From: Hygrophila difformis
Lineage: Eukaryota > Streptophyta > Magnoliopsida > Lamiales > Acanthaceae
Direction of reading: 5' to 3'
Assembly (NCBI GenBank): GCA_030278955.1
Contig: JAOANR010000014.1
Coordinates: 19,656,068 to 19,720,067 of the forward strand
Length of the DNA stretch: 64,000 nt
Below the pieces are notes generated by a model, which made no database searches, had not been told where the DNA came from, and was given only the letters and a program-made list of their open reading frames with translations. This document shows positions 37,594 to 53,829 of this stretch, in pieces (within the stretch, counting starts at the first letter, position 1; the number at the start of each line of letters is the position of its first letter). Position numbers and translations under genes: made by a program.

Positions 37594-37893
37594 TGTGAGC
37601 CGGCACCGGTCCGAATCGAGCAAGATGCTTACTGGTTGCATATATTGTTGGGACGGGATAGCTTTAAGGACGCGTGTTCGGACCACGGCGGTAGTCTATC
37701 GAGAGGATAGGCGAATCGCCGGGTTTCACACTTGTTGGGAGCTGATCTCGTTCCCCTGATGAGCCCACGGGAGGGCGAAGCCAGTGAAGCATTGGAGATG
37801 AGAAAGGCTGGAACCACGGGTGTCCGAAGAGTATAGAGGGAACCCGATGTGCCGCACTGGTGATGTCCGAGACGGAGCGGTCACCGCGTGACA
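37594..37893 (+). repeat. 3' LTR of retrozyme
   Basis: 300 bases and holds the hammerhead motif. Apart from the 33-base block it matches the 5' LTR with roughly one change in ten to fifteen positions, so the insertion is not very recent. No strong polypurine tract precedes it. Confidence 0.88.
37723..37790 (+). ncRNA. Hammerhead ribozyme motif, type III layout
   Basis: In order: stem III 5' strand (GTTTCAC...TTGT, 37723-37735); predicted cleavage after 37736; stem I hairpin GGGA/TCCC (37737-37740 with 37752-37755); catalytic box CTGATGA (37756-37762); stem II GCCC/GGGC with a six-base loop (37763-37776); box GAAG (37777-37780), one base off the canonical GAAA; stem III 3' strand ending GTGAAGC. 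The 5' LTR has GTGAAAC here, which would pair perfectly with GTTTCAC. The cleavage triplet reads GTT rather than the common GTC. Both departures are transitions, so this copy may be slow or inactive. Confidence 0.75.
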
Positions 37894-37898
37894 CATAG

Positions 37899-38054
37899 TA
37901 TGCAAGTGCGAGCTCGGCCCAAAATAAAATATCTTATTTTATTTAGTCATGGAATACTGGAATAGCGACTGATGTTTTAAAATGTGTCCAAATAAAAATA
38001 ATACAATATCTGGTATATTTTAAAATTATATAATTAAACAAATTTAACAACACC
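37899..38054. other. AT-rich spacer
   Basis: No feature seen between the retrozyme and the next SINE. Confidence 0.5.
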
Positions 38055-38074
38055 AAACTTATCTCTCTATATAT

Positions 38075-38260
38075 GGTAATGATCGAATGAGACTTGACCC
38101 AAGTGATTATGTTCCCTGCCTTCCAACCGTATGTTGGGAGTTCGATTCCCACCCAATCCCCTATCCCTCCCCTTTATCCCCTTTGTAATTTGTGTGGCTT
38201 GGGTTCTCACACACCTTTAACGACACGTAAGTGTCAATGTTATCAAAAAAAAAAAAAAAA
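38075..38260 (+). mobile_element. tRNA-derived SINE, diverged head
   Basis: Diverged box A (TTGACCCAAGTG) and good box B (AGTTCGATTCCC), then the family body CCCCTATCCCTCCCC...GTAATTTGTGTGG and an A-run. The duplicated target aacttatctctct lies on both sides (from about 38056 and about 38260). Confidence 0.88.
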
Positions 38261-38350
38261 ACTTATCTCTCTCTATATATATACATGGGCTGTGAGTCTG
38301 TTCTGCACGCAACTTTTGAAAGTTTTGGGAGCTTTTGGTAGTTTTTGATA

Positions 38351-38604
38351 CTTCCTTTGTTCCTTTTTAATTGCCACGGATCCACATTTCACGCAATCCA
38401 ATATACATTTTTAATCCTTAATAACTCAAATTGCATACGAGAAAAAATTATAAAATTTGATATTCTAAATCTATGCGATTAGACGAATCCAACAAGATCT
38501 CACCATATTTTATCTTATATAATTGTATGAAAATGTCGAATCAAAGTTACCTAATGAACAGTGACAAAACATCATCTGTGTCAATTAATTAGAAACGGAT
38601 GAAG
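38351..38604. mobile_element. Stowaway-like MITE
   Basis: Ends CTTCCTTTGTTCC and, reversed, CTTCATCCGTTTC; the TA target is duplicated (38349-38350, 38605-38606). Internal text (gcgattagacgaatccaac) is shared with the copy at 48983-49240. Confidence 0.82.
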
Positions 38605-38694
38605 TATTATATTAAAATTGTAGATCCATTCTGTAAACTAGCTTTTGAGAACTGTAACTACAATTTGAAGTTCTACAAATAGAAGTTACCTAAT

Positions 38695-39033
38695 GGGTCT
38701 GTTCTGCACACAGAGATGTAGCTGCGGGTTGGAGCTGGAGCTGGAGCTGTCAGTTTTATTTAAGTATTTGGTACAACTAGTTGTAGCTGTCATAAAATTT
38801 ATAAAATGACATAAAAGGACAAATATTTATATAGACCATTGGATAGTGAGTTGGTTATTGGGTTAATATTGTAATTGGTCATAAATAAGTTTGCTAGCTT
38901 TTTTTGAATGCTACCTTAGGTAGCTTCTATTTGTAGAGTTTCAAATTATAGCTACATCTCTCAAAAGCTAGCGTACCGAATGGAGCTACAATTTTAATAT
39001 AATAAAATCAAAAGTTGCGTGCAAAACAGACCC
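38695..39033 (+). mobile_element. Intact MITE nested in a copy of itself
   Basis: 339 bases. Ends GGGTCTGTTCTGCACACAG and, reversed, GGGTCTGTTTTGCACGCAAC. The three bases aat are duplicated (38692-38694, 39034-39036). A 3-base duplication suggests Tourist/PIF rather than hAT, but the class is not settled. Confidence 0.82.
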
Positions 39034-39089
39034 AATGTAGCATTCAAAAAAGGCTATTAACCTTATTTATATCCAATTACAATTTTAAT

Positions 39090-39260
39090 AGGGGATGTGG
39101 ACTTAGCCCAAGTGGTTAAGTCCCTAGGACTCCAATGGAAGGTTGGAGATTCGATCCCCACCGGCCCCCTATCCCTCCCTTTTTATTTCCCTTTGTAATT
39201 TGTGTGGCATGGGCTCCCACCACCCATTTTCAGGCCTTCAATGGCTCATCAAAAAAAAAA
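39090..39260 (+). mobile_element. tRNA-derived SINE nested in the outer MITE
   Basis: Box A TAGCCCAAGTGG and box B GATTCGATCCC, the family body with CCCTATCCCTCCC and GTGTGGCATGGGCTCCCACC, then a 10-A tail. Target duplication aattttaat (39081-39089, 39266-39274). Confidence 0.92.
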
Positions 39261-39441
39261 TTTATAATTTTAATCCAATAATCATCCCACTAGACCACTA
39301 CCCGATATTATCTACATAAGTATTTATCCTTTTATGTCATTCTATAAATTTCATAACAGCTACAACTAGTTGTACCAAATATTTAAATAAAATAACAGCT
39401 ACAACTCTTTACAGCTACAGTTCCGTGGACAGAACAGATCC

Positions 39442-40118
39442 TAGCTAGGTCTGAAAACTTCCATTCAATTCTCAATTCAACTTTCCAAAATCGAGAAGGC
39501 ATATATAGATTTATGGAAACTTAAGACACATGGACTTGTCTGATGTTGGGCCGAAAAGGAAATAGGAAAAAGTTAGAAAATACCAATGGTGGTCAATGTG
39601 GGGAACCTTATTTTCTTTTCTTTTTTTCTTTTCTTTTTTTTTTATGAACAACTTATATATATGTTAGAAAAGAGTGATCAGAACCCATGGCACTTCGGAT
39701 GACCAATCCTGTTTTTGAAAAGAGCGTTATCAACCAAAATTAACAAAATGAAGTAATAGCTTATGAAAGGATGCTTTTATAGAAATAATTGGGTATATGT
39801 GTGGTCTCAATTAGTCTAATCGTGGATCGGACTTTGGCTTAATCCCTTATCATTTCCCTAATTGTAACGATGACTGATTCATTCTTAATTTATTTTTTAA
39901 AAAAAATAAACCAATATTTTATCTTTTTAGACCAAGACTTTCTTTTTAAAAAAAACTCAACAGTTGCTGTCCCAAAAGATATTTTGTGATTTTTAGTGGA
40001 CATGTTAATTTAAAAATAAAGAGGATACTCTAACCCACCAACAACATTTTGCCAACAGGACAATAACTTTAATATTTAAATAAGTTGATAACCCATACTT
40101 TTTTTTTGTTTTTATATT
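39442..40118. other. AT-rich intergenic DNA
   Basis: Contains a pyrimidine tract near 39610-39642 and A/T-rich text; no gene, RNA or clear element seen. Confidence 0.55.
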
Positions 40119-40130
40119 TAATAATTACTT

Positions 40131-40288
40131 TTTTTAGAGTCGAAGCTAGGGAAAGGTTGGTGGAAACCAATGCCAGTATGCAATACAAATTACAAAGGGA
40201 TAAAAGGAAGGGATATAGGGTCGGGTGTGGAATCAAACCCCCAACATAAGATTGGAAGGATTTTGACGCTTGGACGAGTCCTCACCCC
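40131..40288 (-). mobile_element. SINE, minus strand
   Basis: Reverse of the SINE family: T-run first, then ACAAATTACAAAGGGATAAA, GGGATATAGG, and a box B complement AATCAAACCCC. A 12-base duplication taataattactt flanks it (40119-40130, 40289-40300). Confidence 0.88.
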
Positions 40289-40675
40289 TAATAATTACTT
40301 GAGCAGCTAAAATTTCATAATTATTTAACTTATATAGTTATATTGATTGATAAAATTTTAATAATTTCTAAAGAGTATAGAAAACTAATAATTTAATTAT
40401 ATAGTATTATGGTTCATGAACTTTTTACTGTATTAAATTTATGTATCTATTTCATAACATTGTCAGCGTATATAGTTTACAATTTTTTAAAAAAGAATAT
40501 TAAGTAATATAAAAATATAATACTTCTACTATATAATACAATCATAGATCAAAGTCATATCAAATGTAGTTAAATATGGATTGAGGACTTAATTTAATAA
40601 CTAAACTTTGGACTCCAACCTTTTTTTTCTTTTTTTTGGGAAAGTTGGACTCCAACCTTATTGGGATCGAATTCA

Positions 40676-40855
40676 TTTTTTTTTGTTTGCTTTTGGTAAA
40701 CATTGACGCTCATGTGTCGACGAAGTTGTGTGGGAGTTCAAGCTACATAAATTATAAAATGAGATAAATGAGAGATAGGGGGCGAGTGAGAATCAAACCC
40801 CAACTATAAGGTTGGAAGTCAATGGATATGACACTAAGCCAAATCTCCATTCCCC
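40676..40855 (-). mobile_element. SINE, minus strand
   Basis: T-run, then the reversed family body and head (GAATCAAACCCC, ACACTAAGCCAAATC). Flanked by gatcgaattca at 40665-40675 and 40856-40866. Confidence 0.88.
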
Positions 40856-40866
40856 GATCGAATTCA

Positions 40867-41001
40867 TTTTTTTTTTAGGAGTTGAAGCTCATGCCACATA
40901 AATTATAAAGAGATAAAAGAGAGGGATAGGAGGTCAGGTGGGAAATCGAACCCCCAAATTTAAGGTTGGAAGACATAGACTTGGACGCAAGTCCCCACCC
41001 C
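40867..41001 (-). mobile_element. SINE, minus strand, at the same target
   Basis: T-run, reversed family body, box B complement AATCGAACCCC, head ending CAAGTCCCCACCCC. Flanked by gatcgaattca at 40856-40866 and again at 41002-41012; it shares its left copy with the neighbouring SINE. Confidence 0.88.
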
Positions 41002-41017
41002 GATCGAATTCAATTTA

Positions 41018-41090
41018 TATAAAAAGAGGTGATAGGGGCCGATGGAAAGTCGAACCTAAAGGACTTAACTGCTTTGGCCAAATTCTCATC
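41018..41090 (-). mobile_element. SINE fragment
   Basis: Reversed head only: GATAGGGGCCGATGGAAAGTCGAACC then TTAACTGCTTTGGCCAAATTC. The tail half is missing. Confidence 0.65.
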
Positions 41091-41574
41091 AATTCTTCTC
41101 ATTAACTTTTATTCCATTATTTAATTTAATTAATAACTTTAAAGCAATAAGTTAACGTATACGCAAAAAAGGGCAGTTTGCGAAAAAGAAAATTAAAAAA
41201 AAAAAAAAGTTATATTCTCATGCCAGGGCCAAGGTACACGTCTATGTTGGCGTCAGGCGTTCATGGACCGCGCTCCCTAACGATATTTGAAAATACATTT
41301 ATGAAAATTTACATTAGGACTATATAGATAATAGATAGAAGTAAATTAAAGAGCTGCATCAAAAGGGCATTCCCGTCATTTCATACTAGGCCCTCTCCTT
41401 CCCTCCCTCCGTTGTCCGTTTTCTTTTTCTTGTGCAGTTGTGCTTATAATAAGAGATGAAAATTGGAGAACCGCCATATGCCAATTTGCGTACTGTGATT
41501 TGTCAATCCCCCCTACCCTACGCTCGTCGTCTTCCTCCTCCCTTGCTTTGTTGCGCCGAGTCAATCTGTTACCA
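41091..41574 (+). promoter_or_regulatory. Upstream region of ethanolamine kinase
   Basis: AT-rich DNA with A-runs, then a pyrimidine-rich block (tccttccctccctccgttg, near 41397) and a possible TATA-like TTATAATAAG near 41445, about 130 bases before the start codon. No specific factor site is claimed. Four SINEs lie directly upstream. Confidence 0.4.
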
Positions 41575-48219
<6,645 letters not shown>

Positions 48220-48375
48220 GCCCTGAAATCAGTTCCCCATGTTGTACGAACCATTCTTCTTCCTGTGGCGCTTTTATTATTCATTCATATTCCTGCATTC
48301 GTTGATTCTGGTCCAAGTTTTTTACCGAAGCCTCGAGGCGTCACTATATTATGCACTTTGTTGTATCGTGATCTG

Positions 48376-48381
48376 AATAAA
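48376..48381 (+). terminator. Poly(A) signal of ethanolamine kinase
   Basis: AATAAA about 157 bases after the stop codon; no stronger candidate is nearer. Confidence 0.5.
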
Positions 48382-48980
48382 CAAATACAGTATATGTGAG
48401 AAAATAAAACTCAGGTAAGGATATGGCCATTTCCTTTGGAGTGACGGAAATTGGCCTGTTTCTGTATTGAATTTGCCTAGAAGCATATAGAAAGTAGAAT
48501 CTTAGCTAGAAAGGTTGATCTTGAGTTGTACTAGGTTTGAGATCAATGGTCATACTTGTTCAAATTCACGTACATGATGGATCTGCTATATGTTACCTTT
48601 TGCCACTTAAAATCAGAGAACAGATGGAGTGACGGAAAATTGTCTGTTTCTTTGGAATTTGAATTTTTACTTGTATTTTGACAATTATATTCGTGAATTT
48701 CTTTGGTTCATGTATGCGAACAACAGAATTAGGCTCATTTTGTTAATGAACGAGCTCTGTTAGTGAATGCTCGCTAAGATGACATTTGTAATTATAAAAA
48801 TAAATTTAACCCTAATTCTCAGAATTATAAAATAAAATTTTAAAAAACTATAATTTATAAATAAATTTAATTCTAATTCTCAAAATCTTTAATTTAAACT
48901 AGTTTATCGAGCTTGAATGTGCTCAAACGAGTATAAACAAGCCAAACACGAACACAATATCAAGATTAAAATTTATTAAG
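48382..48980. other. Intergenic DNA downstream of ethanolamine kinase
   Basis: Contains two short similar segments (gtgacggaaattggcctgtttct near 48442 and gtgacggaaaattgtctgtttct near 48631). No gene seen. Confidence 0.5.
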
Positions 48981-48982
48981 TA

Positions 48983-49240
48983 CTCCCCCGTTTTCTAAAA
49001 AATGTAACACTCCTGTTTTTCACGTAATCCAATGCACCACATTTAACACATAATATCTCAAATTGTATAAAAATAAAAATTATAAAAATTTGATATTCTA
49101 AAACTATGCGATTAGATGAATTTAATAAGATCTTACTTGACTATATGTTATCTTATATAACTGTGTTAAAAATTGAATCAAACTTACTCAATGAATAGTA
49201 GTAACTATTTACATGTTTCAATTATAAAAAATCGAGGAAG
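48983..49240. mobile_element. Stowaway-like MITE
   Basis: Ends CTCCCCCGTTTTCT and, reversed, CTTCCTCGATTTTT; TA duplicated at 48981-48982 and 49241-49242. Same family as the copies at 38351 and 55043 (shared gcgattagatgaat core). Confidence 0.82.
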
Positions 49241-49373
49241 TAATTAGCAAGCGTACTCGAACACTACAAATGAGTCCAAAGCTTGATTAAAAGAAAACAT
49301 GGACCTTGCTCGTGATCTAAATGAACCAAACACATCCACTAAAAAATTGACTCAGCCCGAACACAAACACTAA

Positions 49374-49704
49374 GGATATGTTCTATACGTAGAGCTGTAG
49401 TTGCGAGTATAGGGAGCTGTAGTTATTGAGAGCTATAGTTGTAGTTATCAATTTTTGTATAAGTGTTCGGTAAAAGTAGTTGCAGCTGTCAAAAATTATA
49501 ATTTGAAGAGAACAATTAACTAAATAGGAAAGTAGCTTTCAAAAGCACTCAAAAGCTACTCAGCGTAGCTTCTGATTGTAGAGATTTTCGGAGATGCAAT
49601 TTATAGCTAAAGCCTTTAAAAGTTAGTGTACAGAACGAGACTATTATTTTGATATAAAATCTAAAGCTCCTCAAAGTTTTCAAAAATTGCATGTAAACTC
49701 TAAA
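49374..49704. mobile_element. Diverged MITE of the GGGTCTGTTCTGCAC family
   Basis: Begins GGATATGTTCTATACGTAGAGCTGTAG and ends with text that is, reversed, an altered GCACGCAACTTTT end. Interior has CTATAGTTGTAGTTATCA and AGCTTCTGATTGTAGAG as in the 38695 copy. Old and mutated; borders approximate. Confidence 0.6.
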
Positions 49705-50561
49705 AATTGACTCAGCTCGGCTCGTTAACAGCTATTTATAAAGCCCATCCAATTGGATAGAAAATGGCGGAGAGGAAAGCCAGATGTAAAGGGAAAAGCG
49801 CACTCTCCAAAATGTAGTCAACTCAAATCACGAGACATGATGAAGTATAGAATCATCATCTTGAGAGAATATTATTTAGGAAATGTAAATAAATATTAAG
49901 CTCTAGTAGAGCTAGACTTCAATGTAGACCAGGGCTGTAAAATCATAGTAGTATTTTTTTTGAGTGATAGTATTTGTTTTGGGTTAATGCTCAACACCCA
50001 CAAAATGTAGGTAAGATTTGGCAATTGCACGATCAATTTGTCTTTATTATTCTTAGAATCTGTGTGTGCAAAGCATAGTGCTCGCAAAGTTTCTATCCTA
50101 ATCATGGTTTTCCACATTGTCCCAACTTTTAAATGCCCATCAAAATGCCCAAGTAGCATTGCCAATTATGGATAGAGCATATATTCCTGGCCAACATTGG
50201 GTAAAAGCATGTTGTGTCCAAACCCAAAACCAAAAAGCTTAATCTCACATATCACAACCTAATAGGTCAATATAGTGCAAGTGCCGTACACTCCAAGTAT
50301 AGAATTGCCTAATTTGATAATGGATATACATAGATATATATCATTTAATCATCACAAAAATAGCTGCCTGATGTATTTGAACAAGAAGGTTTAAAACCAA
50401 CCTTGCTATTCACCTAAAACTACTAAAATCTTACCACTGTAACAACAGTTTCCAAAGTCGCATCAATTGACCAAATTCCACTTTACCATCATCACCTTGT
50501 ATGTATTGCAACTCAATATATCCTTTTTCTGCAATTTGTTCAGTTCACACATTTCCCCTCC
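49705..50561. other. Intergenic DNA between convergent genes
   Basis: The 3' ends of ethanolamine kinase (plus) and the F-box/kelch gene (minus) face this stretch. No frame, RNA gene or clear element seen; the end nearest 50562 is the likely 3' UTR of the F-box gene. Confidence 0.5.
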
Positions 50562-53221
50562 TCAGGCCTGAAGAATCTGGCAGTTAACTATGCGGTTTTT
50601 ATGGCGACTTCGACCTGCAAGGTTCGACAAAAAATTTGTTACCAACGTTTTCAGGTGTCCTTTACCAGATATAGTTTCCCATAGATGCTCGGCTGCAGCA
50701 GTCCCATCGAGGTCAGATTTTGAGACGTCAACAAGAGAGATACTCATGTTATTTCTGACAATGCAGAGTTTCCCCTTGAATGGGATGAGTGCTGCTGCCT
50801 CCAATGCCTTCGAGTTCCCCAAATGCATCTTGCTGTCAATATGCACACGCCAAGAACCGCTTGTTTCATCATAGATTTTGAGTTTGCATCCGTCTTTGCA
50901 ATCCAGGGCATACAGATGATCGTCAATTGCTGCGCTAGGATGCCTCCACCCTGCGACCATTCTTCCATCATAATTTGCGCTCCAACTATCTGTTTCTGGT
51001 TCATAAACCTCACTAAGAACCTGCCTATGTGAGCCCAGTCCTTTCAAGAACCACTTCCCTTTGTACACGACACCTATAAAAGGCACCATTGGGGTGCTCA
51101 TATCGGAGATGAAGGACCATCTATTCTTGATAGGATCATAAACTTCAGCTGATCTTAACGACCGATGAGTCCCCTCACTCTCTCCACCGGCTACATATAA
51201 ACAGTTGTTTATAACACAACAGCCAAAAAAATGTCGCCTGCGAAGCATATCTGGGGCTCGATGCCATTTGTTGGTTTTAGCATTGTAAAACACGACTCTT
51301 CTCATGGAGCCCTTAACTGGATCTTTGCCGCCAAACAAGTAGAGGTAGCAACCACTCAGTACAGCACATCCAAAATCGAGGGCTTCGGTGTATTCTCTTG
51401 GTAAAGGAGGTAAAGCTTGCCAAAGTTGATGCATTGGGTCAAAGGCAAGCCACGATAACTTACCATCACGGTCTCTCTTCATGATGTATATCCACTCTTC
51501 TGCCATTCCAAGATTCTTCCGAAGCAAGTAAAAGAAATTACCGACCAGGAGTCGGTGCCATCTTTTGCAAACAAGACGAAGCTTGAAATGTTCAATTCTT
51601 GGAACACGGATTAAGCAAGCGATTGCAAGATCATCTGGAAGTCCAGGAAGCAGAGGGGATTGACTCCTACTCCTGTCACGCGATGGCTTCTGTCTGGTGG
51701 GGTGAATCGAAGGTTTGATGTCAGGCTGAAGACAAAGCTTTGTCCCTGGCACATACTTCTTAGCGCCTGCAACGGTTTTGAGGCCTGCATCAACCCTGCA
51801 TAGGCATGCTGTTGTATCTACCTGCAAACAAAATCAATGCAAACTTTGTCTGTTCATTTAATTTGTATACAAGAAACACCATCTCAGACACAATATTTAT
51901 GCCAAACTCTTGGCATTACCCCAAAGCCATGTTCATCATTTACTACAAGCCAAGTTTCTCATTCACAATAGGATTGTTGAAACTTGAAAGTAGGTGTCTA
52001 TTTCTTCTTTATCAGCAGCTTTGCTAAAATTACATGGATATTTGTTGTGCTAAATCTTCGACTATTTGTCATCATGTCACCAAAACAATAATGATTTTAC
52101 TAAGTGTTTGAAGAAACAAATACATTATTTACAGAATTTTGCGAAAGATCAAAATTTATCGAAAACAATCTGGATTAACGATCAAATAAAATTCTAATCA
52201 TTATAAATAACATCTACATAAATCATACTTTAGAAAATAAAAAAGAATTGTAAACTCAAATCGCATAAGAATTCTATTCTAATTAAACAATCATACATGC
52301 CTCAGTTTTTGAATGTTGAAAAAGGAAAAAGTGGAGCCATCTCACTCCTTGATGTTCCCCTCTCACCCCAAAAATCAGCTCTCAACTTTTGAGGGTTTAG
52401 TCGAATAAAGTTGGGCCTTTTTTTGGATTTCAGACGTGTATTTAACATTAAAGCCTAAAGTTCATATCAAATAAAGGCACAAGAAACATCTGCTGATGTA
52501 GTTCACTAAGAAAAAGATGTTTAAACAGATCACTACCTCTTATAATTGCAACTGTTATCACAAAAAGTGTAGAACGTTTTGCATCTCTAGGTTCCTTGGT
52601 TTTAATCATACCCTACCACATTATTATTGGCCAGAAAGGTGACAAACAACGCACACAGTATTAGATCCAGGATGCATGTCACTTATCAGAGAACCGGCTG
52701 TTAGCTGTTGTTCAAACTTCAAACAATTAACACGAAAGACTTTAGTGCATATCAATAATACAGTTTTTCAGCAAAGCGCAGATGGTTGTACACAACATGC
52801 TTCTTTCCAACAACCTTAATTTTACAACTAGGTTCATGAATCAGGGACAATATCTTTTATTTCTGAATCCGAAATACTGATCAAAAAGATAATTTGAGCG
52901 CACGAAATTCCTATTGTTGTAAACAAGGAAACAACTCCATTTGAAGAATTGAAGCAGATAGTTTAACCTCAGCTCTCTCTAATACATGATTCCTAGTCCA
53001 TACTCATAGTTGAATTCGATAATGCTTCTTGTAATTATATACTAACATCAGAAACAAAAATTTACATAACAGAAGGAGTAATCACAAAGCCTTAGAATAA
53101 GAATAAAATCAAAATAGTTTATAGAACAGAATCCATGGAAAAGAAAACCAAGTCAGGTTCAGTGTTGGGAAATGAATAACAACCAGAGATTTACCAGTGG
53201 AGGCTGAATCACTCTTTCCAT
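50562..53221 (-). CDS. SAGL1: F-box/kelch-repeat protein like SAGL1, two coding exons
   Basis: Probable substrate receptor of an SCF ubiquitin ligase. Coding exons: 53221-53195 (nine codons, MERVIQPPL) and 51821-50562 (419 codons plus stop), 428 residues in all. The start is set by that tiny first exon, which matches the Arabidopsis N-terminus; the acceptor TTTGTTTGCAG and donor GTAAAT fit, and phase is kept. Visible: conserved VDTTACLCRVD, the RSRSQSPLLPGLPDDLAIAC region opening the F-box (about residues 65-110), then kelch repeats (CYLYLFGGKDP, NNCLYVAGGESEGT, YDPIKNRWSFI, LYALDCKDG), ending CQILQA. In Arabidopsis SAGL1 is reported to affect cuticular wax and phenylpropanoid enzyme turnover; carrying that role over is inference. 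The frame is intact. Confidence 0.94.
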
Positions 53222-53810
53222 TCCTGAGTTCTTAACCAAACGCAAATCCAATATCCAATCGCACCAAAAGCCAATCCAATATCAAATCTCTCAAGTTGAT
53301 AGCATTAGCAGCTCCAAAACTCTCTCAGACAGCACAAGCACAACTCTGTCCTGAAACCTACGGATCCTGAAACGTACACGCTGCTCTGCTACCAACAAGC
53401 GTTTGAAAAAACCCACAGCCAACCAATGCAACTTTGTGGAAAAAAACTCAGTAATAAGACATCTAAATATCGAATCATTCAATGAATTCCACACATACAA
53501 TTGAATGATCAATCAAATGCATGGATTAATTAAAGCGATCGACCCAGCAAACCCATGTGCCAAATGGAAACCTGAGAGGGAAGAAATTCACGGAATTGCA
53601 AGGGGTAATGTATAGAGAGCAAAAAAATAAATAAAAAGAAAAACTCCAAAAACCCCACAAATGTCTAATCTACCAAAAGCAAACCTTAATCCAATGCGAG
53701 CCAGCAAGAAAATGGTGGGCAGAAAAAAAGAAAGGCACTGAAGGGAAGACGTGGAGATGGAGACCCCCCCCAAGCCAACTCTCGAGCTTTCAACTCTCAA
53801 TTTCAATTCT

Positions 53811-53818
53811 CATATATT
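53811..53818 (-). promoter_or_regulatory. Possible TATA box of the F-box/kelch gene
   Basis: Minus strand GGAATATATGAG, some 590 bases above the start codon, before a long pyrimidine/purine-patterned leader. The gap could hold a leader intron. Weak evidence. Confidence 0.3.
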
Positions 53819-53829
53819 CCTTCCGACCA

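Larger units (their letters stand above)
36755..37893 (+). mobile_element. Probable retrozyme: non-coding LTR element with hammerhead motif
   Basis: Two LTRs (36755-37021, 37594-37893) start TGTGAGCC and end CGTGACA. A perfect five-base duplication catag flanks the element (36750-36754, 37894-37898). A perfect tRNA-iMet-type primer site TGGTATCAGAGC lies at 37024-37035. The 572-base interior codes for nothing recognisable. The right LTR contains a hammerhead ribozyme core. Size and layout match the plant retrozymes described in several dicots, which are copied by the machinery of other LTR elements and exist as circular RNA. Confidence 0.85.
38294..39441 (-). mobile_element. Outer MITE (GGGTCTGTTCTGCAC family) broken by three later insertions
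   Basis: The left part (38294-38694) and right part (39034-39441) together align with the reverse of the intact copy at 38695-39033. Ends read GAGTCTGTTCTGCACGCAAC and, reversed, GGATCTGTTCTG. Into it went a Stowaway (38351-38604), a second copy of its own family (38695-39033) and a SINE (39090-39260). Other family members are at 49374 and 56630. Confidence 0.8.

Noticed and set aside
51822..51827. Start of the F-box/kelch protein just upstream of the long frame
   Set aside because: The codon there is TTG in an intron acceptor (TTTGTTTGCAG); the true start is the ATG at 53221.
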